This document shows positions 53,337 to 61,563 of a stretch of DNA of 64,000 nt, piece after piece (positions within the stretch are counted from its first letter, which is position 1; every line of letters starts with the position of its first letter). A program made the translations under genes and the position numbers. The DNA is from Nocardia iowensis (GTDB taxonomy: Bacteria; Actinomycetota; Actinomycetes; Mycobacteriales; Mycobacteriaceae), in assembly GCF_019222765.1 (NCBI RefSeq), contig NZ_CP078145.1, positions 7,750,001 to 7,814,000 of the forward strand, given 5' to 3'. The notes under the pieces are model-generated. The model was not told the DNA's origin. It ran no database searches and worked only from the letters and a program-made list of their open reading frames with translations.

Positions 53337-53700
53337 CTCCATCCTCACCAGCACGTTGTTTCCCGACATCGAGCCTCACAAGCCGACCTGGAACGAATCT
53401 GGATCAGATCTCCAATGCGCTGGTCCGACCGGGTGTGCGCACCGGTTGGCGGTACGAGATCGGTTGCCGCACAGCCGTTTCGCCGAACCAGACCAACGAG
53501 TCTGCTAAGCGCCCGCTACTAGCTTGACTAGTACCGGACATCCTGTTTTACTTTCAACTGAAATTAGCGGCGACTTGGTTCACCGCGGAAAGAGTAGGGG
53601 CTGTAAAGGGGGTAGGAAAAGTTTGTGCAGGCCGACATACGGCAGACGTATAAGCCATTTTTATGAATGACATACGGCTCAGCTGGTAGCCGACACAGTA
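53337..53700. promoter_or_regulatory. Divergent promoter region between operon and SARP gene
   Basis: The 364-base gap becomes AT-rich toward the SARP. A good promoter match on the plus strand is TTGACT (53524-53529), 17 bases, TTTACT (53547-53552). The direct repeat GACATACGGC occurs at 53634-53643 and 53669-53678 (35 bases apart), a candidate activator site. No gene is seen. Confidence 0.5.
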
Positions 53701-54522
53701 GTGGGAGTTGATTTGATTTCCGCACATTTCCTCGACGCCTCTGAACTCGAAGAAACTGAAGAGCAGGTAAAGCTACACGTCCTGGGCCCGCTACGCGCGA
53801 CATATCGAGGCCAACCGTTGGACCTCGGTCCGCTCAAACAACGCCGATTACTCGTGGCCTTGATTCTGAAGGCGAACAATCCGGTTTCCAGAGAAGAAAT
53901 AATCGAATCGGTGTGGCACAGGGAGACGCCGAACTCGGTGGTAAATTTGGTCTACACCTATGTTGCCCGGCTTCGCCGGATACTCGATCCGGGTCGCTCC
54001 AGCCGGAAACTCAGCGGGCTCATCGTCTCCACTCCGACCGGCTACCTATTACAGGCCGGGGCCGATCAGCTCGACCTACTGGAGTTCAACCGACTCTCGA
54101 TCATCGCCAAAGAAAAACTTGCCAGAGGACATTTCGCGGAGAGCTTCGAGGTGATGCAGCGCGCCACCGAGCTCTGGTCCGGCGGAGTCGCCGAGGATGT
54201 GCCACCCGCGGCTAGCGAGCACTCTATTGCGCCAATGCTTCGACAACAGTACAACGCAATGCTCGTCGACCTGACCCACGTAGCGAGTCAGCTGGGGCGA
54301 AGCCTCGAGGTGGTGCCGGCCCTCACCAAAGCGATCCAATGCGACCCATTGCACGAGAACCTGCATTCTTGCCTCATGCTCGCCCTCGCATCCAGCGGCC
54401 AACAGGCCGCCGCCGTCCGCCTCTTCGAAGAGATACGAGACCGCCTTCGCGAAGAACTCGGATTGAGCCCCGGCCCCGATCTGCAGCGGACATTTCAACA
54501 GATACTGTTGCAAGAAGTATGA
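53701..54522 (+). CDS. SARP-family transcriptional activator
   Basis: The protein of up to 273 residues has an OmpR-like winged helix (about 20-115: VLGPLRATYRGQPLDLGPLKQRRLLVALIL, IESVWHRETPNSVVNLVYTYVARLRRIL) and a bacterial transcriptional activation domain (about 125-270), the layout of SARPs such as ActII-ORF4 and DnrI. SARPs bind direct repeats and recruit RNA polymerase to cluster promoters. GTG 53701 has no ribosome site; TTG 53713 follows GGGAG by five bases and may be the true start. It contains two TTA codons (53848 and 54049). It is divergent from the 11-gene operon and is its likely activator. Confidence 0.92.
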   Translation: MGVDLISAHFLDASELEETEEQVKLHVLGPLRATYRGQPLDLGPLKQRRLLVALILKANNPVSREEIIESVWHRETPNSVVNLVYTYVARLRRILDPGRSSRKLSGLIVSTPTGYLLQAGADQLDLLEFNRLSIIAKEKLARGHFAESFEVMQRATELWSGGVAEDVPPAASEHSIAPMLRQQYNAMLVDLTHVASQLGRSLEVVPALTKAIQCDPLHENLHSCLMLALASSGQQAAAVRLFEEIRDRLREELGLSPGPDLQRTFQQILLQEV

Positions 54523-54605
54523 ACTGAACCAAAAGGCATAATGCGGTGGAAACGCCCGAAGCTGCCGGACAGAAGCACCTCCGAGCAATGTGCTAACATG
54601 CGGTC

Positions 54606-55634
54606 ATGCGGTACTATGTCCAGTTCAATGCTGGTCTCGGCGAACTGATTACAAGCTCACTCAGACAGGATCTGAAACGAGTCAAGATCGTGTTCCTGGA
54701 CGACAGCTCCGCATTACTCGATTGCGGGTCCAGGTCCGAGGACGTAGCCGCTACCACATACCTCAAGAATGTTTTCATCGTCTTCGGCGAAGCCGATCGG
54801 TCGAACGGTCTGCCCGGAGCAATGAGTGCGCTTACCGGGCAATTGAAACGGCCCGAATTCGGCCGATTGGCGCCCAAGAAGCGACCCTTCAGAATCATGG
54901 CTTCGGTCGATGGCGAATTGGCGCCATTGCCGCGTGACGCCAAAGCGCGTCTCGAAAACTCCATCGCGACACGAACCGCAGGCCGTGTCGAGGCTCGTGG
55001 CTCGGGGGTCGAATACTGGATCATCGGACGCCGAGATCTGAACTCATTTCTGTTCACTCTCAAGATGCCCAGAAGAAAGGGCACCGGCACGCCGAAAGGC
55101 GCCCTGGGTCCCGAGTTGTCCGAGATGCTGGTACGCGCCTCCAAACCTGCCGCGAACGATGTCTTTCTCGATCCTTTCGGCGGCCGGGGGTCACTCGTGC
55201 TGGCGCGCACGAAGTATCCCGCTGGCCGAATAATCTACTCGGACACGGAATATCGAACCTTGAAGAAGGATTTCCAACCGGAGCTCGTCCGGGCCAAGCA
55301 GGTCCAGTTCACCGCCGAAGATGCACGACGACTTCCGACTGTCGCCGACAACTCGATCGATGCGATCGTCACCGATCCGCCATGGGGGGAATATGACGAA
55401 ACCGACACACCCTATGACGAATTCATAGCCGACGTCGCCGAAAACTTTGCGCGCGTACTGAAACCCACAGGCCGATTCGTGGTCCTGATCAATCGACGTC
55501 AAGAGGACGTACTGGGCGAGGCACTGTCCAAGCACAACCTTGCCGTGTCGGCGACACATCGGATACTCGTGAATGGACACCCGGCCAGCGTGCTCATAGG
55601 CGACCGCCGGGAGGCCGACGTCAGTTCCGGCTGA
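54606..55634 (+). CDS. THUMP/Trm11-like methyltransferase
   Basis: The 342-residue protein has a SAM-dependent methylase domain (about 175-330) with FLDPFGGRGSLVLA, the catalytic TDPPWGEYDE and RFVVLINR, the pattern of N-methylases acting on exocyclic amines (Trm11/TrmN, RlmKL class). The N-terminal 150 residues resemble the FLD/THUMP RNA-binding region (MRYYVQFNAGLGELITSSL). Its likely activity is N2-methylation of guanosine in RNA, but a DNA or small-molecule substrate is possible. It lies 83 bases after the SARP gene on the same strand; whether it belongs to the cluster is unclear. Confidence 0.78.
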   Translation: MRYYVQFNAGLGELITSSLRQDLKRVKIVFLDDSSALLDCGSRSEDVAATTYLKNVFIVFGEADRSNGLPGAMSALTGQLKRPEFGRLAPKKRPFRIMASVDGELAPLPRDAKARLENSIATRTAGRVEARGSGVEYWIIGRRDLNSFLFTLKMPRRKGTGTPKGALGPELSEMLVRASKPAANDVFLDPFGGRGSLVLARTKYPAGRIIYSDTEYRTLKKDFQPELVRAKQVQFTAEDARRLPTVADNSIDAIVTDPPWGEYDETDTPYDEFIADVAENFARVLKPTGRFVVLINRRQEDVLGEALSKHNLAVSATHRILVNGHPASVLIGDRREADVSSG

Positions 55635-56109
55635 CAACTTCATCCCGCAGCGCACCCAGTCGGCGTTGATCGCCGGGCGGGGCTTTCATGCCGGTTCGAC
55701 GGGGAGGTGCGACTAGTCGGTCGCCCTTCGATGCATCCAGCCGCTTCGGCGCGCCCGGCGCGGCATGCCGGTCCCACCGAGCGCCTTCCTGATTGGTTGC
55801 TGCCGACGGCATCAGTGGGATGGGCGGCGCGACTCGTGGCGGACAGCCCCGCCGGATGAGTAGTTCGTACGAGGGCGATGCGTGTCGAGTTCGCCGTCGA
55901 TGATCAGCAGCGATTCGTCCCGTGGCCGACCGTACCGTTTGAACCACACGTCGTTCCTGTGGCGCTTTGATCGCTTCCGGCGCGAAAAACGCTGTCGTGC
56001 CGAGAATTAACGGGATTCCACCCGCACATCGTTTGACCAGTCGTAGCATTGGGGAGCTGCTGATCGACTCTCACACGTGATCCTCTCCCATGTGGAAGAA
56101 GGCGATATC
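55635..56109. other. Non-coding stretch, possible decayed sequence
   Basis: No convincing gene lies here. Minus-strand frames over 55840-56000 look like low-quality coding fragments in two frames, which could be the remnant of a lost gene, but no family is recognisable. Confidence 0.35.
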
Positions 56110-56655
56110 ATGCGTGCTTCCGGATTGACTTACCAGCAACGTAAGGCCGCAGCGCAATTCCGGGCGCTGGATCTCGACGGCAACGGATATCTCGAACGCG
56201 ACGATTACAACGCCATGGTCGACCGCCTACTCGTCGCTTTCCGAGTCGCCGCCGACAGTCCCACCGCCATGAACCTCCGACATCAGTATCTGCGGCTGTT
56301 CGACAAGCTCGTCGAACGCATGGACACCGACGGCGACGGCCGCGTCAGCGAGGCCGAGTTCCTCGAATCCGTGGGCAGGAGCGTCGCCAAATCCCGAGGT
56401 AAGGCCATGCGCGCGGTGGCCCACGCCGTCTTCACCACGGCCGACACCGACCACGACGACCACCTCAGCGCGACGGAATTCGATGACCTCCTGCATGTCA
56501 TGGGCGCACCCATGGACCGCGATGCCGTTGCGCGCGCGGTGGATTCGGACGGCCGATTGGATCGGGAATCCTGGGCAAGGATCATCGACGACTATTACGG
56601 CAGCGGCGATCCGCAAGCGCCGGGAAGCCGATTGTTCGGATCGATCGTTGCCTGA
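56110..56655 (+). CDS. EF-hand calcium-binding protein 1
   Basis: The 181-residue protein carries EF-hand loops DLDGNGYLERDD (near residue 21), DTDGDGRVSEAE (near 76) and DTDHDDHLSATE (near 120), and a fourth degenerate site (DSDGRLDRES). This is the calerythrin/CalD layout of actinobacterial cytosolic calcium sensors. ATG 56110 is preceded by AAGG; an ATG 33 bases earlier is in frame. The P450 GTG begins immediately after its stop, so they are translated in tandem. A second EF-hand protein follows the P450. Confidence 0.9.
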   Translation: MRASGLTYQQRKAAAQFRALDLDGNGYLERDDYNAMVDRLLVAFRVAADSPTAMNLRHQYLRLFDKLVERMDTDGDGRVSEAEFLESVGRSVAKSRGKAMRAVAHAVFTTADTDHDDHLSATEFDDLLHVMGAPMDRDAVARAVDSDGRLDRESWARIIDDYYGSGDPQAPGSRLFGSIVA

Positions 56656-57822
56656 GTGGAACTCGACCTGACGGATCCCGAATTCTTTCGGGATCCGTAC
56701 CCCGTCTATCGCGGTATGCGCGAACACGGGCCGTTGTTCCGCAGCGCGAACGGCCCGTGGGTTGCCATCGGATTTCGCGAAGTATCAACGCTTCTCAAAA
56801 GCGACCGAGTCTCCGCTGATTTCTCCGCCGAATCCCATTGGCAGGCCCGCCGTGGCGATGCCGGTGCACTCGGCGGCCGATGGCTTCTGTTCAACGAGGG
56901 CGATTCGCACCGGACGCTGCGGCGCATCATGTCACGCCGGTTCATGCCCGGCGCGATCGCCGAGCGGCGTGGAAAGGTGGCAAACCTGATCGACAGCACC
57001 CTGCGGTCACTGCCGTCCGACACCGTGATCGACTTCATCGGGGACGTGGCCGAACCCGTTGTCACGACGCTCGTTCGGGACACGCTCGGCCTACCTGCCG
57101 ACCAGGACCACAACCTGACCCGGTGGAGCGCCGCCATCATTCGGATGAGCGACCCACTCACCTCGACCTCGGTGCGGGGCGAACTCCGCCGCGCCGTAGG
57201 AGAATTCCGCGCGTTCGTCGACGAGGCGTGGCGTGCTGGGCAGCTACATCCCGACGGTCTGGCGGCCGATCTGCTGTCCGCGGATTCCGGACTCGACCAC
57301 CCTGACGGCGTCGCCAATATCGTGATGCTGCTGATGGCTGGGCTCGACACCACTGTGGGCCAACTCGGTTGTGCGCTGATGGCGTTGACCCCCCACCCCG
57401 ATCAGTTCACTGTCCTGCGCGACGATCCGGACCCCGCCAAGGTCGGCGAGCTCCTCCGATACGACAGTCCCGTGCACATCGTCACCCGCCGCATCCTCAC
57501 CGATATCGACTGCCCCGCAGGCACATTGCGGGCGGGTCAGAAACTCATGCTGCTGCTGGCAGCCGCCAACCGCGACCCGAATCGGTACCCCGACCCCGAC
57601 CGGCTGTGGCTGAACCGGCCCGGTGTCGAGCAACTCGCGTTCGGTGCCGGTACCCACTACTGCCTCGGCTCGCACCTCGCCCGCCTCACCGTGTTCACGC
57701 TGCTCGCCCGCATGGCCCGCCGTTATACCCGGGTCCGACTCGTGGACACCGACCTGAGCTGGCGTCCCAGTGTGGTCGCCCGCCGCCTCGACCGACTTCC
57801 CGTGCGCCTGGAGACGCGATGA
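56656..57822 (+). CDS. Cytochrome P450
   Basis: The 388-residue protein is a bacterial class I P450: PEFFRDPYPVYRGMR at the start, LLMAGLDTT in the I-helix, the ExxR pair in GELLRY and the heme-binding FGAGTHYCLGSHLAR near residue 335. It would need a ferredoxin and reductase, and none is adjacent. GTG 56656 directly abuts the stop of the first EF-hand gene, and its stop overlaps the ATG of the second (ATGA at 57819-57822). Substrate unknown. Being flanked by two coupled calcium sensors is unusual. Confidence 0.92.
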   Translation: MELDLTDPEFFRDPYPVYRGMREHGPLFRSANGPWVAIGFREVSTLLKSDRVSADFSAESHWQARRGDAGALGGRWLLFNEGDSHRTLRRIMSRRFMPGAIAERRGKVANLIDSTLRSLPSDTVIDFIGDVAEPVVTTLVRDTLGLPADQDHNLTRWSAAIIRMSDPLTSTSVRGELRRAVGEFRAFVDEAWRAGQLHPDGLAADLLSADSGLDHPDGVANIVMLLMAGLDTTVGQLGCALMALTPHPDQFTVLRDDPDPAKVGELLRYDSPVHIVTRRILTDIDCPAGTLRAGQKLMLLLAAANRDPNRYPDPDRLWLNRPGVEQLAFGAGTHYCLGSHLARLTVFTLLARMARRYTRVRLVDTDLSWRPSVVARRLDRLPVRLETR

Positions 57823-58370
57823 CACCCAACGACATTCAGCTACGCAAGTACCGCAAGCGGTTCCAACTCCTCGACGTCAACGGCAACGGTGTCCTCGAGC
57901 TGAGCGACTACCAAGCCATCGCGCGACGATTCCGTCAAAATTTCGACCTCGAGCCGGGGTCCGACAATGCGAACGCCATCGACGACACCTACACCCGCCT
58001 GTTCGCCGCCATGCACCGCCACGGCGACCGCAATGGCGACGGTCACGTGGACGAGAACGAGTTCATCCAGACCAGCGCCGCAAGCCTATTGGGGCGGCCC
58101 GACGGATTCGATCGCGCGATCAAACCCGTCCTCACGGTGATCTGCCAGGTCTGTGACAAGGACGGCAACGCCCTGCTCGACCGCGACGAGTTCCGCCGAT
58201 TCCTCACCGCCGAAGGCGCCCCCGACGAAGCCTGCGCCCAATCACTGGCCCACCTCTACCCCGCCAACGCCACCACCATCACCTTCGACCAGTTCACCGA
58301 GGCAACCCGCCAATTCTATTGCTCCCCAGACCCCGACGCCCCCGGAAATTGGCTCTTCGGCGACTTCTAA
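57819..58370 (+). CDS. EF-hand calcium-binding protein 2
   Basis: The 183-residue protein has EF-hand loops DVNGNGVLELSD (near residue 18), DRNGDGHVDENE (near 70) and DKDGNALLDRDE (near 118), and ends GNWLFGDF like the GSRLFG end of EF-hand protein 1. The two are clearly paralogous but well diverged. Its ATG overlaps the P450 stop. A four-EF-hand calerythrin fold with three good sites is likely. It probably acts with its paralogue as part of one calcium-responsive unit with the P450, which is inference. Confidence 0.9.
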   Translation: MTPNDIQLRKYRKRFQLLDVNGNGVLELSDYQAIARRFRQNFDLEPGSDNANAIDDTYTRLFAAMHRHGDRNGDGHVDENEFIQTSAASLLGRPDGFDRAIKPVLTVICQVCDKDGNALLDRDEFRRFLTAEGAPDEACAQSLAHLYPANATTITFDQFTEATRQFYCSPDPDAPGNWLFGDF

Positions 58371-58458
58371 AATTGGCCAGCTCATACAATCCCGCCGCCA
58401 TGGCCGCCTTCGCGACCATGAGGGGCCGATCGCGCGGCCGGGCGAACTGGACAGATCA

Positions 58459-58768
58459 ATGACGACTACAAAGCTAACAACCTGCCCACGCCGCGACCAA
58501 GACGCCGTCACCGCCAAAGCGATCTGCCTGTCCTGGCCCATTTCAGGGCAGATTGGAGCTCGGAATCTCGGCAGGTCGACCCGAGTCTCGAAGCGATCTA
58601 CTCCGAGCACCGCGACCAGATCGAGATCGTCAACCTCGACATCGACAGGAATCCGACGACCGCCGCCCCAAGTCGCGCACGCCGCAGCGTCGATCAGCAG
58701 CTCCGTGATCGCTACCCGGGAACCGCCTCGTCAGCACAGTCAACGGTACTTGTGTGGATGCTGTACGT
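58459..58768 (+). pseudogene. Decayed thioredoxin-like gene
   Basis: Starting at ATG 58459 the frame reads MTTTKLTT... and after a shift near 58518-58521 the frame beginning at 58521 reads DLPVLAHFRADW, then SSES in place of the WCGPC active site, QVDPSLEAIYSEHRDQIE and IVNLDIDRNPTTAA. This matches a thioredoxin core, but both active-site cysteines are serine, the frame is broken, and the C-terminal half (cis-proline strand) is lost before the tRNA gene. It is best read as a thioredoxin remnant. Confidence 0.55.
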
Positions 58769-58841
58769 GCCCCCAGTCGGACTCGAACCGACACTCGATG
58801 GATTTTAAGTCCACTGCCTCTGCCAATTGGGCTATGGGGGC
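58769..58841 (-). tRNA. tRNA-Leu (UAA anticodon)
   Basis: The 73-base gene folds as a cloverleaf: acceptor arms GCCCCCA/TGGGGGC with discriminator A, anticodon stem GTGGA/TCCAT around loop CTTAAAA (anticodon TAA), T arm GTCGG-TTCGAGT-CCGAC. No CCA is encoded. The variable region is only five bases (CGAGT), whereas leucine tRNAs usually have a long variable arm. Its 3' end points toward the accessory region. Confidence 0.88.
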
Positions 58842-58980
58842 GTCCGGGACAGCGTACCGAGTCGTACGGGTGTACCGGAATTCCGAGTGTTGAACCTGGG
58901 CAAAGTGTCGGGGCCATCCGGAAAAAAGTCGGGCACTTGACCAAAGAGCACCGGCCGTAGACGACGAAAAGGCCGGTATG

Positions 58981-59898
58981 TTATCGCCTGGGCGGCAGCG
59001 GGATTCGGCTGAGGTCGGTGGCGATGTGCAGGTCGCCGGTGAAGTATTTGCCCGCTTCGGCGAGGTGGTCGGACAGGTCGCGGTAGCGCTGGGAGAAGTG
59101 CGTGAGGACGAGGGTGCGGACGCCCGCGTCGGCGGCTACCCGCGCGGCTTGGCCCGCGGTGAGGTGGCCGTATTCCGCGGCCAAGTGCGCGTCCACGTCG
59201 AGGAAGGTGGCCTCGATGACGAGCATGTCGGTGTTCGCGGCGAGTTCGTGCACGCCGTCGCAGAGCCGGGTGTCCATCACGAAGGCGAAGCTCTGGCCCG
59301 GACGCGGTTCGCTGACCTCGTCGAGACTAACCGTGCGGCCGGATATTTCGAGGCGACCGCGCTGTTGGAGTTCGCCGATGACCGGCCCGCTCAGTCCGAA
59401 GGCACGCAGCCGGTCCGCCAGCATGCGGCGCCCGGGTGGCTCGGTCAGCCGATAACCGAAGGTGTCGACGGGGTGGGAAAGCCGAACCGCGGAAACCTCG
59501 AAAGGCACGCCGGGGAAGTCCACCGCCCCCGCTCGATCGATCGGCCTTGGCCGCAGTTCGGCCCGATGGTAGTAGGAGGTGGCGTTGACAAGCCGGTCGT
59601 AATACTCCGCGCCGGAGGCGGGAAAGCACACGTCGACCGCGTGCGGCACCTGGTCGAGATTGATCCGCTGGACCACACCGGCGAGCCCGAGGCTGTGATC
59701 CCCATGGAAATGCGTGATCGCGATCCGGGTGATGTCGGTGGCCGAGACCCCGGCGAACATCATCTGCCGCTGCGTCCCCTCCCCCGGATCGAACAGCACG
59801 CCTTCGTCATCCCATCGCAGCAGATACCCATTGTGGTTGCGCTGCCTGGTAGGCACCTGACTGGCAGTCCCGAGGACTACGAGCTCCCGCTGCGACAC
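58981..59898 (-). CDS. Ribonuclease Z (tRNA 3' endonuclease family)
   Basis: The 305-residue metallo-beta-lactamase-fold protein starts [28 protein letters not shown], with [12 protein letters not shown], the zinc motif [21 protein letters not shown] and LTHFSQRY. These are the RNase Z family landmarks. It cleaves the 3' trailer of tRNA precursors, notable next to a tRNA gene that lacks an encoded CCA. GTG 59898 gives the usual N-terminus; upstream in-frame codons exist. It ends with TAA, 139 bases from the tRNA gene, and begins the ordinary chromosomal part of the window. Confidence 0.9.
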   Translation of the reverse strand: MSQRELVVLGTASQVPTRQRNHNGYLLRWDDEGVLFDPGEGTQRQMMFAGVSATDITRIAITHFHGDHSLGLAGVVQRINLDQVPHAVDVCFPASGAEYYDRLVNATSYYHRAELRPRPIDRAGAVDFPGVPFEVSAVRLSHPVDTFGYRLTEPPGRRMLADRLRAFGLSGPVIGELQQRGRLEISGRTVSLDEVSEPRPGQSFAFVMDTRLCDGVHELAANTDMLVIEATFLDVDAHLAAEYGHLTAGQAARVAADAGVRTLVLTHFSQRYRDLSDHLAEAGKYFTGDLHIATDLSRIPLPPRR

Positions 59899-59941
59899 CA
59901 CCGCCACGCTACTCGCGCACCCTGCCCGCCCGGACACACGA

Positions 59942-59979
59942 AATGCGCCCCTGAGGCAGAGTTGCCCCAGGAGCGCATT
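59942..59979 (-). terminator. Hairpin between APC transporter and RNase Z genes
   Basis: Two 17-base arms with two mismatches (AATGCGCCCCTGAGGCA and its partner) flank the loop GAGT. It lies 30 bases after the transporter stop in the minus direction. There is no clear T-run. Confidence 0.55.
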
Positions 59980-60008
59980 CAGCGAAGCGCGAGTGGCGCA
60001 CCCGCGCG

Positions 60009-61508
60009 TTACTCCAGGGGTGTGGTGCGCAGCAGCGAGTGGCGGCGGCTGTAGGCGAAGTAGATGACGAAGCCCATGGCCATCCAGACCAGGAAGCGGA
60101 GCCAGGTCTCCACCGACAGATTCAGCATCAGCCAGAGGCAGGAGAGGACCGCGAGGATCGGGATCAGCGGAACCAGCGGGACGCGGAAGCCGCGAGGCAG
60201 GTCGGGACGGGTGCGGCGCAGGATCAGCACGCCGATCGAGACCAGCACGAACGCGAACAGCGTGCCGATGTTGACCATTTCCTCGAGCGTGCCGAAGTCG
60301 ACGAAGCCGGCCAGCAGGGCGCAGACGACGCCGACGATGGCGGTGATCCGCACCGGCGTGCCGTGCTTGCCGGTGTGCGCGAGCTTGCGCGGCATCAGCC
60401 CGTCGCGCGACATCGCGAACAGCACCCGGGTCTGGCCGAGGAACATCACCATGACCACCGTGGTGAGCCCGGCGAGCGCGCCGATCGAGATGATGTTCTT
60501 CACCCAGGTGTCCCCGTGAATCGCGAAAGCCGTTGCCAGCGTGGCATTTCCACCGGAGAGGTCGGTGTAGGGCACCATGCCGGTGAGGACGAGCGACACC
60601 GCGACGTACAGGATGGTGACGATGAGCAGCGAGCCGAGGATGCCGCGCGGCACCGCCTTCTGCGGGTTCTTGGTCTCCTCGGCGGTGGTCGCGACGACGT
60701 CGAAGCCGATGAACGCGAAGAACACCAGGCTGGCCGCGGCGAGCAGGCCGTACCAGCCGAAGCTGCTGTGCCCGGCGCCGGTCAGGAAGGAGAACAGCGA
60801 CTGGCGCAGCCCGTCGCCCTCCTCCCCCGGCTGCGACGGCGGAATGTAGGGCGTCAGGTTCTCCGACTTGAAGTAGGTGACACCGACGATCAGCACGAGC
60901 GCGATCACGGCCAGCTTGATGGCCACCGCCACCGCGGACACCCGCGAGGACACCTTGGTGCCGGTCGCGAGCAATACGCCCAGAACTGCGATGAGCAGCA
61001 CCGCGCCCCAGTCGAAGGACAGCGAGCCGATGTGCACGACCGGCGTCGAGCCCATCACCTCACCGAGGTACTGCGACCAGCCCTTGGCCACGACCGAGGT
61101 GGCGAGCGCGAATTCCAGGATCAGGTCCCAGCCGATGATCCAGGCGACGAGTTCACCGAAGGTGGCGTAGGAGAACGTGTACGCGCTGCCCGCCACCGGG
61201 ACCGTCGACGCGAACTCCGCGTAACAGAGCGCGGTCAGTCCGCAGGCGATCGCGGCGAAGACGAACGCCAGCGAGACCGACGGTCCGGCGACGTCGCCCG
61301 CGGTCCGCGCGGTGAGCGTGAAGATGCCCGCGCCGATCACCACCGCGACGCCGAAGACCGTGAGGTCCCACGCGGTCAGGTCCTTGCGGAGTTTCGAATC
61401 CGGCTCGTCGGTGTCTCGGATCGACTGTTCGACGGATTTGGTGCGGAACAATCCGCCCCATCGAGCAGCCACCTGTTCCGTCGCGTCGTCCGGCTCGCGG
61501 ATCGCCAC
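60009..61508 (-). CDS. APC-family amino acid permease (cationic amino acid transporter type)
   Basis: The 499-residue protein has about 12-14 membrane segments and the CAT-type pattern: [22 protein letters not shown] at helix one, [48 protein letters not shown] and [12 protein letters not shown]. The family takes up cationic or other amino acids by proton- or gradient-driven exchange. GTG 61508 is placed five bases after AGGAG. It lies 55 bases after the POT transporter stop on the same strand, possibly co-transcribed. A housekeeping role is likely. Confidence 0.92.
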   Translation of the reverse strand: MAIREPDDATEQVAARWGGLFRTKSVEQSIRDTDEPDSKLRKDLTAWDLTVFGVAVVIGAGIFTLTARTAGDVAGPSVSLAFVFAAIACGLTALCYAEFASTVPVAGSAYTFSYATFGELVAWIIGWDLILEFALATSVVAKGWSQYLGEVMGSTPVVHIGSLSFDWGAVLLIAVLGVLLATGTKVSSRVSAVAVAIKLAVIALVLIVGVTYFKSENLTPYIPPSQPGEEGDGLRQSLFSFLTGAGHSSFGWYGLLAAASLVFFAFIGFDVVATTAEETKNPQKAVPRGILGSLLIVTILYVAVSLVLTGMVPYTDLSGGNATLATAFAIHGDTWVKNIISIGALAGLTTVVMVMFLGQTRVLFAMSRDGLMPRKLAHTGKHGTPVRITAIVGVVCALLAGFVDFGTLEEMVNIGTLFAFVLVSIGVLILRRTRPDLPRGFRVPLVPLIPILAVLSCLWLMLNLSVETWLRFLVWMAMGFVIYFAYSRRHSLLRTTPLE

Positions 61509-61563
61509 ACCTTCTCCTCACCTCTGGGTCATGCTGTCGAACTGTCTATGCCCGGCAGGCAGG

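Noticed and set aside
55621..56049. Minus-strand frame of about 142 residues
   Set aside because: No ribosome site, overlaps the methyltransferase 3' end, proline/arginine-rich with no recognisable family.
58769..58841. Attachment site duplication of the tRNA 3' end
   Set aside because: No second copy of the 3' end and no integrase gene was noticed in the window; the search was by eye only.
58153..58893. Plus-strand frame overlapping EF-hand protein 2 and running across the tRNA gene
   Set aside because: It is out of frame with the EF-hand gene, crosses a tRNA on the opposite strand and resembles no protein; part of it coincides with the thioredoxin remnant.
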